A DNA stretch of 64,000 nt, taken from positions 275,268 to 339,267 of the forward strand of contig NZ_CAMLDD010000004.1 of the NCBI RefSeq assembly GCF_946478785.1. Reading direction: 5' to 3'. The notes under the pieces are model-generated. The model was given only the letters and a program-made list of their open reading frames with translations. It was not told where the DNA came from and did no database searches. Both the position numbers and the translations under genes were made by a program. Shown piece by piece: positions 1-8,793 of the stretch. Position 1 is the stretch's first letter. Each line of letters starts with the position of its first letter. The DNA comes from an uncultured Flavobacterium sp. GTDB taxonomy: Bacteria > Bacteroidota > Bacteroidia > Flavobacteriales > Flavobacteriaceae.

Positions 1-299
1 TGGTCATACAGAAAAGTATAAAAAGAAAAAAGAAAATAATGGACAAGCACATATAAGTAAAACAGAAACATCACTATATCTACAGCATAAACCTTCAATG
101 ACTTGTTCTTTAAGACGCATAATGTTTTAAAAACTATCCATAAGGAAACCATAGTAACCAAATAAAGTTCCTTGCCAATTTTATTAGAATTTAAAATAAA
201 TGGATATGAAATAAAAGGCAATGCTAAAATTAACATTATAAACACAGAATCTATTATATGAGACAGATTCTTTGCCAGACAGGGATTATATTTACTCAT
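1..299 (-). CDS. Partial membrane protein, N-terminal 99 residues, runs off the left edge
   Basis: An uninterrupted minus-strand frame starts with ATG at 299 and is still open at base 1. After about 17 polar residues it gives at least three hydrophobic stretches (residues about 18-35, 46-58, and 74-95) separated by short Lys/Asn-rich turns, so it is a polytopic inner-membrane protein. The spacing and composition resemble the start of O-antigen ligase/polymerase (Wzy-like) proteins, but no diagnostic motif lies in the visible part and this is only a suggestion. It lies 64 bases downstream of the transglutaminase-like gene on the same strand and could be co-transcribed with it. The rest of the gene would be needed to name it. 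Confidence 0.55.
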   Translation of the reverse strand, partial: MSKYNPCLAKNLSHIIDSVFIMLILALPFISYPFILNSNKIGKELYLVTMVSLWIVFKTLCVLKNKSLKVYAVDIVMFLFYLYVLVHYFLFSFYTFLYD

Positions 300-363
300 A
301 GGAAACTTTTATTGCAATGAAAATTAAAAGCATTCAATTAATACCTTATTAAAAAAATCCATT

Positions 364-1932
364 CTAATACCATGTGATAAGGTTTGACAGTGGTTCAATC
401 GTGAATATTCTTTCATAAAAATCTGGCTTAGAAGAACTCATTAAAAAAAGTCCGTTTTTTGGTAATTTTTTAAAAGAGACCTTGTTGTCTTCTGATGCAA
501 TCTGTTCTTCCAGAAGCTGCCAGTTACTATTCCAAACATAGATTTTGTATTTTTCACCTTTTATAATCTGGAAAGGATTATTATCTGTATGCTTATTTTT
601 ATACTCGTTTTCCCTTGAAAGTGTTGCAGAAAAAGAATTCAGTGCATCTGGTTTTAATATCGTTTTAACACCTTTTTGGTCTAAAAGTATTGGGTAATTT
701 TCAAAAACCATTTTTCCTGAAATAAATACGCTTGGTAAATAGACAATGTCCCTTCCCATATTTTTATAGACAGAAACTTTATTGTTTATTTTTGCCCAGT
801 CCAATGGTCTCCAGTTACCTCTGTTAAATACATTAAGGTAACTAACTTTTGAAATGACCAGCGGGCTAAAAGAATAATTGACATCACTGACTGCAACATA
901 TTCAGATGTGACATCTACAATGTTTTTGCTTTTTAAAAAATCATCCGGGATTTCATTTTCAGGAATTAAAGTAGTCAAATTCCCTATTTGCTCCGAAAAG
1001 GTAACCCTGAATACTTTACCTAATCGTTTGGCTACAGCATTATAAACATAGGGTAAATCCTGATTCCCGTTAAAAGGAACATGGATACCTTTATTGTCTA
1101 TAACTGTATTCCAGTAGTGCCTGTTTGAAGAAGCTGCATAATGGGGTGTATAATCAAAAGTTGTTGCGACACCAAGTGACCTTCCGGCAAAAATAGCCAC
1201 ATTAGCCAAATCGGGGCAATTGCCTTCTCTCCAAAATAACAAATCTGCCGGGCCTAAAAGTTGTTTGGGGTCAAAACGTTTTAATACAAAATCAAAATGT
1301 TTAATATTGTTTATTATGTCAGAACATAATTCTACAGGATCACTTGTGTCAGCCATTCCCACTGATAATTTCTCGAACGTCATCTGATATTCAGATCTCC
1401 AATCCTGCATTGGTTCTGATAAACTTCGATAAGGCAGAATGTATTCGCAAAAGATTTTAAAATCATAGTTTTTTGACCAGGGGTTTTCCTTCCATGCTTT
1501 GAAAGCCATTTCGATATTCTTAATCAAAAACGCACTTTTAATGACGTCCTTATCTTTAATTAAAGTATTTTGAGGTACCATTCCAATACTATCCTTTAAC
1601 TCACCAAATTTCTTGGCAGCCTCTTCTATATCCTTGTAATCAGTGACTTTAAAAGCAACTTCTTTTCCGCTTTTATCCAGCCAGACATTGTCTGAAGAAT
1701 AATGAATAGGCATATTTGTGGTTAAGAAAACTGTGGCATCATATTGCTCTTTATCTCCCTTTTTTTTAAAATATTCTAAAACTTTTGAAATATCACTTGT
1801 GCTTATTTTTTCATCATTTTTTGATTGGCAAAAAACGATTACTGGAATTAAAAATAAAAACAGAATTAATCGCATTTGGAGTTTATTCTGAATTTGGGCT
1901 AATTTTAAAATAGAGTTATTCTTTTCTTTCAT
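364..1932 (-). CDS. Secreted transglutaminase-like protein
   Basis: A 522-residue exported protein. The middle carries a transglutaminase/protease-fold core: Cys in the GNCPDLAN segment (about residue 240), His in RHYWNTVID about 30 residues later, followed by Asp. That Cys-His-Asp order is typical of the transglutaminase-like superfamily, whose members act as peptidases or cross-linkers; the substrate here is unknown. A hydrophobic signal begins at residue 20 (MRLILFLFLIPVIVFCQ), so initiation at the internal Met (1875) is possible. The upstream ATG at 1932 has an AAAGGA seven bases before it and is kept. The C-terminal 200 residues look like beta-sandwich sequence. It follows an S41 peptidase gene on the same strand, separated by a truncated paralogue relic. 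Confidence 0.7.
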   Translation of the reverse strand: MKEKNNSILKLAQIQNKLQMRLILFLFLIPVIVFCQSKNDEKISTSDISKVLEYFKKKGDKEQYDATVFLTTNMPIHYSSDNVWLDKSGKEVAFKVTDYKDIEEAAKKFGELKDSIGMVPQNTLIKDKDVIKSAFLIKNIEMAFKAWKENPWSKNYDFKIFCEYILPYRSLSEPMQDWRSEYQMTFEKLSVGMADTSDPVELCSDIINNIKHFDFVLKRFDPKQLLGPADLLFWREGNCPDLANVAIFAGRSLGVATTFDYTPHYAASSNRHYWNTVIDNKGIHVPFNGNQDLPYVYNAVAKRLGKVFRVTFSEQIGNLTTLIPENEIPDDFLKSKNIVDVTSEYVAVSDVNYSFSPLVISKVSYLNVFNRGNWRPLDWAKINNKVSVYKNMGRDIVYLPSVFISGKMVFENYPILLDQKGVKTILKPDALNSFSATLSRENEYKNKHTDNNPFQIIKGEKYKIYVWNSNWQLLEEQIASEDNKVSFKKLPKNGLFLMSSSKPDFYERIFTIEPLSNLITWY

Positions 1933-2080
1933 ATTTATATCCTTTACAATTGAGAATTTTACTTCTTTCAGGATGTTTATAAGTTTGATATTCTTCGATT
2001 GAGGTTATTAGCTGTGCTTTGCAATACACCTTTCTGCTGTAGAGGATGGACACAGGTATTGTTAATGTGTTCTTTTTCAT
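1916..2080 (-). pseudogene. Truncated relic of the tandem small secreted family
   Basis: A 54-codon frame opens at ATG 2080 and stops at 1916, overlapping the start of the next gene by 17 bases. Its residues 19-31 read YCKAQLITSIEEY, almost the same as YCKAQVIMSIEEY at the signal-peptide cleavage region of the paralogues at 3803, 4445 and 5724. Similarity fades about ten residues later and the GTW-containing barrel part is absent. The hydrophobic core of the signal peptide is also damaged. I read it as the surviving 5' end of a fifth family member. A strong AGAGGAGG lies upstream, so it may still be translated. Confidence 0.5.
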
Positions 2081-2215
2081 GAAAAACGTCTGCCTCCTCT
2101 TTTTAATAATTTATAACTTCCTTCTTCATTCTATGTATCTTATTTCTGGATAATCGTTTAGTTTTTTTCAGAAGTATGTTTTTTATCATTCCTTAGTAAA
2201 GGACATCGTTTATGT

Positions 2216-3685
2216 TTATTGATTTTTCAAACCTTTTGGGGTATCTACATACATTTCAGAATGTATTGGTTGTATTGTTTTATCATTCGTTAATTCATAT
2301 GGCCTTTTATTGACGTTGTGTTTAGCAGGTCTTGCGCTTGATGTGATTAAGGCAAGTGCATCACTTAATAGGATTTCATTGGTATTTCCCAGATCGATTG
2401 TAGGGTCTTCATACTTTTCAATACCTGTCGGAAGGATTCCTTCCTGATAATCACCAAAATTATTTTTGTTGCTCAATTTCATTACCAGAGGATGAAGGAC
2501 ATAATTGTGCTTGTTGTTGCGATTGGTCATGCTAAAATCAGGGGAATCATACATAGCAATTGAGGCAGTATTTTTACCAACAGTTTTTGCCCCAATCTGA
2601 ACAACATTTATATAAGGTTTTAAACCGTTGATGATTAACTCACTAGCAGAGGCGGTTTGATAGCCGGTTAACACATATAGTGTCTTTAACTTGAGACTGT
2701 TAATTGGAATTTGAGCCCCATTATCGTTTTTAATAATGTCTGTAAATTTTGAATATAAATTTTCGGGATAGTATTTTTTAAAACTGGCTTGCGCTTTTTT
2801 ATTGTACTGATTATTTAACAGGACTTGTCCTGTAAACTGCCCTGTTATCATACTTGCAAGGTATATAGCCGTTTGTACGGCACCACCACCATTGTATCTT
2901 AAATCCAAAACCAAATCTGTTACTCCCGCATCTTTAAATTCGCCAAAAACAGCGTTAAGTTCTGTATCATAATCTGAAACAAATTGATTATAAACTAAAT
3001 ATGCCACTTTTTTATTCTCTGTTTCTATCACACTATGTTTAAAAACAGGGTTTTCGTTTAAGGCGGTTTTCGTAAGTTCTACCGATGTCCCATTGAGTAG
3101 GTTTATGGTGTAGGTGTTTGCATTGTCTCCAAATAGAAGGTTCCAATAATTATCGGTTGTTAGTTTTATACCATTTACACTGTCGAAAAAATCACCTCTT
3201 TTTATATTTTTAGTAGATGCGTTGGAATTGGGCACAACATATTCTACATATCCAAACACATCATTCTTTCCTCTCTCTTTTAGCCCAAAGCCCAAAGCCA
3301 GTCCGTTACTATTTGTCGTAATCCCCATACTTCTGGCTGTTAACGAATTATCTTTTGTCATATAACTAAAGCGGTCAACCGCCCCTGTTGGGTATTTACT
3401 GCTTGGTTTGTAAAGCAGGTTTTGAAAAAAATCTTCGGGAGTTCCCGCAGTTTTTAAGAAATTATTCAGTCCTGTCTCTCCATTAAATCTGCTATCAGAC
3501 AAATCAGGAACATTGTCTTGCCATAAGTAATAAGAATTCATTGCTTTCCATATAAAACGTTGTACTTCAGTATTCTTTTCGGGAACAGCAACTACAGTTT
3601 CTTCGGTAACATCATCTTTTTGACAGCTTTGAAGTGCAAAAACAAGTAAAAAAAATAAGATAATACGGTTGATATAAATGGTCAT
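2216..3685 (-). CDS. S41-family (C-terminal processing type) serine peptidase lipoprotein
   Basis: A 489-residue lipoprotein. The lipobox is LQSC with Cys21, followed by QKDD; Lys plus two acidic residues just after the Cys is a surface-export signal described for Bacteroidota lipoproteins, so the enzyme may face the outside. After a helical N-terminal region typical of Flavobacteriia S41 proteins there is a PDZ-like segment (about 115-200, with NGIKL), then the catalytic domain with LDLRYNGGGAV (about 260), the Ser motif TASASE (Ser near 346) and a Lys in TVGKNTAS about 25 residues later, which match the Ser-Lys dyad of C-terminal processing peptidases. It probably trims or degrades envelope or external proteins. 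The gene follows the tandem paralogue array with a 117-base gap. Confidence 0.85.
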   Translation of the reverse strand: MTIYINRIILFFLLVFALQSCQKDDVTEETVVAVPEKNTEVQRFIWKAMNSYYLWQDNVPDLSDSRFNGETGLNNFLKTAGTPEDFFQNLLYKPSSKYPTGAVDRFSYMTKDNSLTARSMGITTNSNGLALGFGLKERGKNDVFGYVEYVVPNSNASTKNIKRGDFFDSVNGIKLTTDNYWNLLFGDNANTYTINLLNGTSVELTKTALNENPVFKHSVIETENKKVAYLVYNQFVSDYDTELNAVFGEFKDAGVTDLVLDLRYNGGGAVQTAIYLASMITGQFTGQVLLNNQYNKKAQASFKKYYPENLYSKFTDIIKNDNGAQIPINSLKLKTLYVLTGYQTASASELIINGLKPYINVVQIGAKTVGKNTASIAMYDSPDFSMTNRNNKHNYVLHPLVMKLSNKNNFGDYQEGILPTGIEKYEDPTIDLGNTNEILLSDALALITSSARPAKHNVNKRPYELTNDKTIQPIHSEMYVDTPKGLKNQ

Positions 3686-3802
3686 AATTGTGTATTTTTA
3701 AAAGTGATGAATAATAATTTAAAGCCAAATCTTCATAATAATAGCTTTTTTTATGTAAGAAATAATGGTTGGTCAATAGACAAGCCGGAGCCTTGTTTAA
3801 TT

Positions 3803-4381
3803 TTATTGCTTTGTTAATAATATTGATTTCTCTCTTGGAAAAGTATAGGGTTTGTTTGGGAAATAATTAGGCGGGTTACCCATAATCACCTTTGGTTCAG
3901 GATAGAAAAAGAAATCCAATTGACCATTATAAACATCTAACAAAATATCACCATCGTTTATAAGATTGTTATCCGTTCCTCTAAAAGATAATTTGTAACT
4001 GCCTTCTTCTGTAAAAACTATTCCTTTAATCACATAAGGATTATCATCTGCAAAAGATCTGGTATCTACAAGCGCCATACCATTGCTGTCGGTAATTTTA
4101 TAACGTACTAATAGCGCATCATATTTAACAATGCGTACATTCATGATATTACGACTACGGGTTGTTTTAGTCACAATAACTTCATAGGTTTTATTGTCAT
4201 CAGTACCTTTCCACGTTCCTACGTATTTATTGAATGTACCATTTATGTCCTTTATATAATCGGGCGTTTGACCACATGTGGTACTTTTACACTTATCATA
4301 TTCTTCTATCGACATTATCACCTGTGCTTTGCAATACAGACTGCTTAATATCATAAAGATTATTATTACTATTCTTTTCAT
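3803..4381 (-). CDS. Small secreted protein, tandem paralogue 1 (DUF6705-like)
   Basis: A 192-residue exported protein of unknown function. I start it at MKRIVIIIF (4381); ten upstream in-frame codons also open with ATG but place a second hydrophobic stretch before the signal, and the paralogues at 4445 and 5724 start at the equivalent Met. Signal peptide 1-20 ends in YCKAQ. The conserved block DINGTFNKYVGTWKG has a G-x-W followed by alternating hydrophobic strands, which suggests a lipocalin/calycin-like beta barrel; this is inference. From memory the sequence resembles the Flavobacteriia family DUF6705, unverified. It differs from its sisters by two Cys pairs near residues 32-37. It is part of a tight minus-strand array with spacers of about 60 bases. 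Confidence 0.75.
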   Translation of the reverse strand: MKRIVIIIFMILSSLYCKAQVIMSIEEYDKCKSTTCGQTPDYIKDINGTFNKYVGTWKGTDDNKTYEVIVTKTTRSRNIMNVRIVKYDALLVRYKITDSNGMALVDTRSFADDNPYVIKGIVFTEEGSYKLSFRGTDNNLINDGDILLDVYNGQLDFFFYPEPKVIMGNPPNYFPNKPYTFPREKSILLTKQ

Positions 4382-4512
4382 AGTTAAAAAAACTGATAAA
4401 AAAAGTCCCAACAGTCAACAGAAAGCTGAAGCCTTATTTTAATTTTATTGCTTTGTTAAATATATTGATTTCTCTCTTGGAAAAGTATAGGGTTTGTTTG
4501 GGAAATAATTAG
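4362..4512. repeat. 151-bp perfect direct repeat, copy 1
   Basis: Bases 4362-4512 are identical to 5641-5791 by direct reading. The unit covers the first codons of one paralogue, the intergenic spacer and the last 20 or so codons of the next paralogue. Perfect identity in a non-coding spacer points to recent duplication or gene conversion within the array. Confidence 0.85.
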
Positions 4513-5020
4513 GCGGGTTATCGAAAATCACCTTTGGCTCCGGATAGAAAAAGAAACGCAATTGACCATTATAAACTCTTAACAAAATATCCCCGTCGTT
4601 CTTAAGATTGTTGTCTATTCCTGTAAAGGATAATTTGTAATCGCCTTCTTCAGTAAATTCTAATCCTTTAATCACATACGGATTATCATCTGCAAAGGAT
4701 CTGGTATCTACGAGCACGGCACCATTACTTTCGGTAATTTTATAACGTACTAATAGCGCATCAAACTTAAATAATCTTATATGAAAATCATGGGTGCGGG
4801 TTGTTTTTGTCACAACAATTTCGTACGTTTTATTTTCATCAGTACCTTTCCATGTTCCTACATATTTATTGAATGTACCATTTATATCCTTGACATAATC
4901 GGGAAATTGTCCTTTCTCTGTAGTATTTTGATACTTTTCAAAATCTTCTATCGACATTATCACCTGTGCTTTGCAATACAGGCTGCTTAATATCATAAAC
5001 ACTGCTATTATACTTTTCAT
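4445..5020 (-). CDS. Small secreted protein, tandem paralogue 2 (DUF6705-like)
   Basis: A 191-residue secreted paralogue of the proteins at 3803 and 5724. Signal peptide 1-18 ends YCKAQ; then VIMSIEDFEKYQN, the DINGTFNKYVGTWKG block with its G-x-W, an RYKITESNG strand pair, ADDNPYVIKG and a C-terminal YFPNKPYTFPREKS stretch before LTKQ. Most of its length matches the neighbours nearly word for word, with changes clustered between residues 75 and 95. The function is unknown. The fold is inferred to be a small beta barrel of lipocalin type. The short spacers suggest co-transcription with the other copies. Confidence 0.75.
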   Translation of the reverse strand: MKSIIAVFMILSSLYCKAQVIMSIEDFEKYQNTTEKGQFPDYVKDINGTFNKYVGTWKGTDENKTYEIVVTKTTRTHDFHIRLFKFDALLVRYKITESNGAVLVDTRSFADDNPYVIKGLEFTEEGDYKLSFTGIDNNLKNDGDILLRVYNGQLRFFFYPEPKVIFDNPPNYFPNKPYTFPREKSIYLTKQ

Positions 5021-5081
5021 AGTTAAAAAAATGACAAAAAAGCTCCAACCAGTCAGTAGACGACTGAAGCTTTATTTTGTT

Positions 5082-5660
5082 TTATTGCTTTGTTAAAGTC
5101 ATAAATTGCCCCATTCGCATTAAAGGAAATATTTGTTGTGTATCGGGATCAAAATCTAAACATTCTCCGTCAGCAATCAACATCGCCTTTGTAATCAAAG
5201 ATAAAGTCATTTGGTTCGGATTTATTTCTGGGCTAAAATACAAAGTACCCGCCTGACCACATTTGGCTTTTTTACCATAATAATGGCACATATAAGTGGA
5301 ATGATCTGCATTAAAGAACTGACCTCTAATACCTGGTCTTACTGTATTTCTTGTGTCCTCTTCGACTGTTCCGTTAGCATTTACAACCAAATAACGTATT
5401 TCCAGTATATCTTCTTTGCCTATATCATAGGAACTTATGCCTTTTGTTATCATAAACGTATAATCTCTACCATTATATTTTGCTGTCCAGTTGCCTAAAT
5501 ATTTATCAAATAAATTATTAATATCTTTTAGGTACGCATCCTTTGGATAGCTTTTTCCAGCAAAGTAATAATCTATTGATTTTTCTACCGGAATAATCGC
5601 TTGGGCGTTAGTATTTAGTATACAAAATAGTACCCCTATCATTATTACTATTCTTTTCAT
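5082..5660 (-). CDS. Divergent member of the tandem small secreted family
   Basis: A 192-residue secreted protein starting at MKRIVIMIG (5660). The upstream in-frame ATG at 5690 gives a ten-residue extension identical to the one upstream of the 3803 gene because both sit in the perfect repeat. It shares the start, the KDINNLFDKYLGNW block and the final LTKQ with its neighbours, but the rest differs strongly: the middle has a Cys pair (near 130-140, around CHYYGKKAKC) and the C-terminal half lacks the YFPNKPYTFPREKS ending. It is the same family with a different surface, so it may bind a different partner. Unknown function. Confidence 0.7.
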   Translation of the reverse strand: MKRIVIMIGVLFCILNTNAQAIIPVEKSIDYYFAGKSYPKDAYLKDINNLFDKYLGNWTAKYNGRDYTFMITKGISSYDIGKEDILEIRYLVVNANGTVEEDTRNTVRPGIRGQFFNADHSTYMCHYYGKKAKCGQAGTLYFSPEINPNQMTLSLITKAMLIADGECLDFDPDTQQIFPLMRMGQFMTLTKQ

Positions 5661-5791
5661 AGTTAAAAAAACTGATAAAAAAAGTCCCAACAGTCAACAG
5701 AAAGCTGAAGCCTTATTTTAATTTTATTGCTTTGTTAAATATATTGATTTCTCTCTTGGAAAAGTATAGGGTTTGTTTGGGAAATAATTAG
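5641..5791. repeat. 151-bp perfect direct repeat, copy 2
   Basis: Identical to 4362-4512, offset by 1279 bases. It spans the 5' end of the divergent paralogue, the spacer and the 3' end of the next family member. Confidence 0.85.
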
Positions 5792-6302
5792 TCGGGTTAC
5801 CGAAAATCACCTTTGGCTCCGGATAGAATAAGAAACGTAATTGGCCATTATAAACTCGTAACAAAATATTTCCCTGGTTCTGAATATTGTTGTCTATTCC
5901 TCTAAAGGATAATTTGTAATCGCCTTCTTCAGTAAAAACTAATCCATAAATAACAAACGGATTGTCATCTGCAAAGGATCTGGTATCTACAAGCACCGTA
6001 CCATTACTGTCGGTAATTTTATAACGTACTAATAGCGCATCATATTTAAACATGCGTACATGCATGTCAAAACTGCTTGTAACTTTTGTAACAATAAATT
6101 CATACGTTTTATTGTCATCAACAACTTTCCACGTTCCCAAGTATTTATTGAAGGTACCGTTTATGTCCTTTACATAATCAGGAAATTGTCCCTCTTCTGG
6201 GCTATTATTATACTTTGCATATTCTTCTATCGACATTATCACCTGTGCTTTGCAATACAGGCTGCTTAATATCATAAACATTATTATTACTGTTCTTTTC
6301 AT
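5724..6302 (-). CDS. Small secreted protein, tandem paralogue 3 (DUF6705-like)
   Basis: A 192-residue secreted protein, the first of the array in transcription order. It has signal peptide 1-20 (ending YCKAQ), VIMSIEEYAKY, DINGTFNKYLGTWK with the G-x-W, the RYKITDSNG and ADDNPFVI strands, and the common YFPNKPYTFPREKS ending. It is closest to paralogue 2. It starts 21 bases after the stop of the JAMM-like gene, so it belongs to the same transcription unit as the genes at 6324-9906. The role is unknown. Co-location with a peptidase and a T9SS-exported protein hints at a cell-surface function, which is inference. Confidence 0.75.
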   Translation of the reverse strand: MKRTVIIMFMILSSLYCKAQVIMSIEEYAKYNNSPEEGQFPDYVKDINGTFNKYLGTWKVVDDNKTYEFIVTKVTSSFDMHVRMFKYDALLVRYKITDSNGTVLVDTRSFADDNPFVIYGLVFTEEGDYKLSFRGIDNNIQNQGNILLRVYNGQLRFLFYPEPKVIFGNPTNYFPNKPYTFPREKSIYLTKQ

Positions 6303-6323
6303 GTTATTGCTTTTTTTTCAAGA

Positions 6324-7286
6324 TTATTTACAAGGCGTATTTGAGGATGAAATTTTAGTTCCATTAGAAGTGATTCCTAATTTGGTTGGCGTTGTTCCAG
6401 GGGTAGTCTTGTATATTGTTATACCTGGGATTTTTACTTCTAATGCAAGAAAAGCTACAAAAGCGTTTTCGATGCCTCCGTAACTTTTAGGATTGCTTAA
6501 CATTAACCCATAATTTTTTTCAAGTGCATCTACATTTATTGATTTTCCTTGTATATCATTGTAAGTTCCTTCATATTTTAGTGTATATACATTTCCTCTA
6601 TTGTCAGAGAAAGTAGAAAAAACATCTGATATAGACACCCCATTATTAGCTGAATTGTTTAACATCATTAGAAAAGTTCTCAGATCTTCCCTGGAAAACA
6701 TCTGAATAAATTTTTTTATTTCTGGCAAGCCGTTTGCGTCTATGCCGGCACGTGGCAATGTATGGTCATGTATGATTCCGTACAATTTACTATCATTTGG
6801 AAAATCTAAATCACCCTTAGAATCGTTGGTGCCTGGTTCATAATTGCTAGCGCCACTTGCTATGCAATAACCATATTCTTTGGTGCTGTCGGTTTTGGCT
6901 TTTGCTATAACCTCTGCGAGTTTTTCTTTGTACTTCGTATCAGCATTTAGTATCGCTAAGGCCGCACAAGGATCTATGTTTGGTTTTGGTGTTGGAGCCG
7001 ATGGTTTTGGTGGTGCTGATCCACCACCAGTTGTTCCACCAGTACTAATGGGCGGTGTTGGTGTTTGTTTGGGTATATTTTGTTGCATTTGTTCTTGCTG
7101 CGCTCTAGCTTTTGCGTCCTGGGCGGCATTTATGGCAGCCCAATCGGGTTGGGGACTTCCGTAAATTATTCTAACACCTGTTTGACCAAATTGAGAGTCA
7201 TAATAGCTGCCTCCATATTCAGAGTATTGTGCAAAACCTTTCATTGAGCATAAGACAATCATAAGGCAAATATATAGTTTTTTCAT
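6324..7286 (-). CDS. Secreted protein with Pro-rich linker and possible JAMM-type metal motif
   Basis: A 320-residue protein with signal peptide 1-20 (ending GFAQ), a Gln-rich helix (about 55-72), a Pro/Gly/Thr-rich linker (about 71-105) and a folded C-terminal domain from about 107. In that domain, His173-x-His175 (YGIIHDHTLP) is followed by Ser198-x-x-Asp201 (FSREDL). HxH then SxxD is the zinc-binding pattern of JAB1/MPN/Mov34 (JAMM) proteases, although the spacing (22 residues) is longer than usual and the partner Glu is not obvious. Many Flavobacterium secreted proteins have similar HxH...SxxD tails. The activity is inference. The gene sits 5 bases after the Sel1-repeat gene and probably shares its transcript. 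Confidence 0.6.
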   Translation of the reverse strand: MKKLYICLMIVLCSMKGFAQYSEYGGSYYDSQFGQTGVRIIYGSPQPDWAAINAAQDAKARAQQEQMQQNIPKQTPTPPISTGGTTGGGSAPPKPSAPTPKPNIDPCAALAILNADTKYKEKLAEVIAKAKTDSTKEYGYCIASGASNYEPGTNDSKGDLDFPNDSKLYGIIHDHTLPRAGIDANGLPEIKKFIQMFSREDLRTFLMMLNNSANNGVSISDVFSTFSDNRGNVYTLKYEGTYNDIQGKSINVDALEKNYGLMLSNPKSYGGIENAFVAFLALEVKIPGITIYKTTPGTTPTKLGITSNGTKISSSNTPCK

Positions 7287-7291
7287 CTTGT

Positions 7292-8764
7292 CTATTTTTT
7301 TATTAAAATTCTGGAGTGCATTTCATTGCCAACCGCTACACGTACTATGTACATTCCGGCTTTTAAGTTAGCTCCGCCCAGCGTGTAGTGATGCTTTCCT
7401 GCCGTTTGTAATGCCCCAGGTTCCAGTGTTGCTGGTACTGGGTTTCCGTTAAGATCATAGACATTTACACTTACTTGTGCCTCCTTTTCTAACTCGTAAG
7501 CTATAAGTACATCTTCTACAAAAGGGTTTGGATATAAAACAATAAAATGATCTTTTTGATCGCTTATAGCAAGAAGTTCGTCATTAGTCAAATCTTCGTC
7601 TTCTCCTTCTGCAGTTTGTTTTAAGATAACACGCATTGGTGGTCCCGGCTCATTCCATTGATTGGTGAAGGTTTGTAAATTGCCTATTAAATACGTTTTC
7701 TTGTTGATTACCTTAAATTCTATTTGTGCTGACAGCACTTCCCAATTTATAGTATTTACATCTGGGCGATCGCTAAAAGGCCAATCAAAAACCATATTTA
7801 ACTTGTCAAAATACAACGCATTGTCTTCCCATATAGCTGTGGACTGACTTGTTGTTTTGTTAATCTCCCATTTATAATTTACAGTATTGTCTTCTGCTGA
7901 AAACTCACTATTTAACGGCAATACTTTCACGATTTGTTTGCCTGACCAATCTAATTCTATCAGTTTTCCTTTCCATTTACCATTAAGGTACTTTGATTTA
8001 AGGATCTTCTTCTCAGTTTGCTGCGGTGTATCGATTGTCAATTTATCGATTGCTTCTTTGGCAATACCAGTGTTTTCAGGAGTTTCTTTTTCTTTTAGTT
8101 CGTTAGTAATTGCGGTATCAACATTTTCTTTCACATTTTGTGCAATATGTTTTAAAAGTTGTTCACTATTTCCTGTGTGGCTTTGAGTGTAATACAAGAT
8201 TGCTTTATCCTCATCTTTAGGAACGCCATAACCAAAATAGTAACAATTACCCAACCAGTGTTTAGCCATAGGCCAGGAAGATAATTCGAACCATGAAATG
8301 GCTTTTTTATAATCCTGAGGCAGTCCAAAACCTTTAAGGTACATATAACCTATACTATAAGAAGCCTGTTCATTACCATGGTCAGCTGCCAGGGTGAGCC
8401 AATATAAGGCCTTGTCAAAATCGATGTCGCAACCGGTACCGATCATGTAAAAACGTCCTATGTTATATTCAGAAGAAGGATAACCTTTTTGGGCCGCTTT
8501 CATTATATAATCAAAGGCTTTGTTATCGTCTTTTTCAATCCCTATACCATTTTGATACATAAATCCAATAAAAGCTAATGATGCAGCATCTCCCTGATTG
8601 GCACAATCTTGCAGGATTAAAAAGGCCTTTTCATAGTCTGGTTTAGCATCTGGAGTGCCTAACACATAGGCTCTTGCCTCTTCAACGGTTACTGCACAAT
8701 TGTCTTGGGCATAGTTGGCAAATCCCGAAAGGAAGCAACTTAAAAGAATTAATTTTTTTTTCAT
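7292..8764 (-). CDS. Sel1-repeat protein with C-terminal T9SS sorting domain
   Basis: A 490-residue exported protein. Signal peptide 1-19 ends NYAQ. Sel1-like repeats fill about residues 40-205: AFIGFMYQNGIGIEKD, IGRFYMIGTGCD, IGYMYLKGFGLPQDY and LGNCYYFGYGVPKD show the repeating A/G-x-Y-x-G-x-G pattern of alpha-solenoid interaction domains. A beta-rich region follows (about 250-395). The last 80 residues contain LYPNPF, VNVYDLNG and LKAGMYIVRV, ending ILIKK, which is the type A sorting domain recognised by the type IX secretion system. The product should therefore cross the outer membrane and be anchored or released. It probably mediates protein-protein contacts; the partner is unknown. Confidence 0.85.
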   Translation of the reverse strand: MKKKLILLSCFLSGFANYAQDNCAVTVEEARAYVLGTPDAKPDYEKAFLILQDCANQGDAASLAFIGFMYQNGIGIEKDDNKAFDYIMKAAQKGYPSSEYNIGRFYMIGTGCDIDFDKALYWLTLAADHGNEQASYSIGYMYLKGFGLPQDYKKAISWFELSSWPMAKHWLGNCYYFGYGVPKDEDKAILYYTQSHTGNSEQLLKHIAQNVKENVDTAITNELKEKETPENTGIAKEAIDKLTIDTPQQTEKKILKSKYLNGKWKGKLIELDWSGKQIVKVLPLNSEFSAEDNTVNYKWEINKTTSQSTAIWEDNALYFDKLNMVFDWPFSDRPDVNTINWEVLSAQIEFKVINKKTYLIGNLQTFTNQWNEPGPPMRVILKQTAEGEDEDLTNDELLAISDQKDHFIVLYPNPFVEDVLIAYELEKEAQVSVNVYDLNGNPVPATLEPGALQTAGKHHYTLGGANLKAGMYIVRVAVGNEMHSRILIKK

Positions 8765-8793
8765 GTTAATAAAGTTTGGTTTGTGGTAATTGT

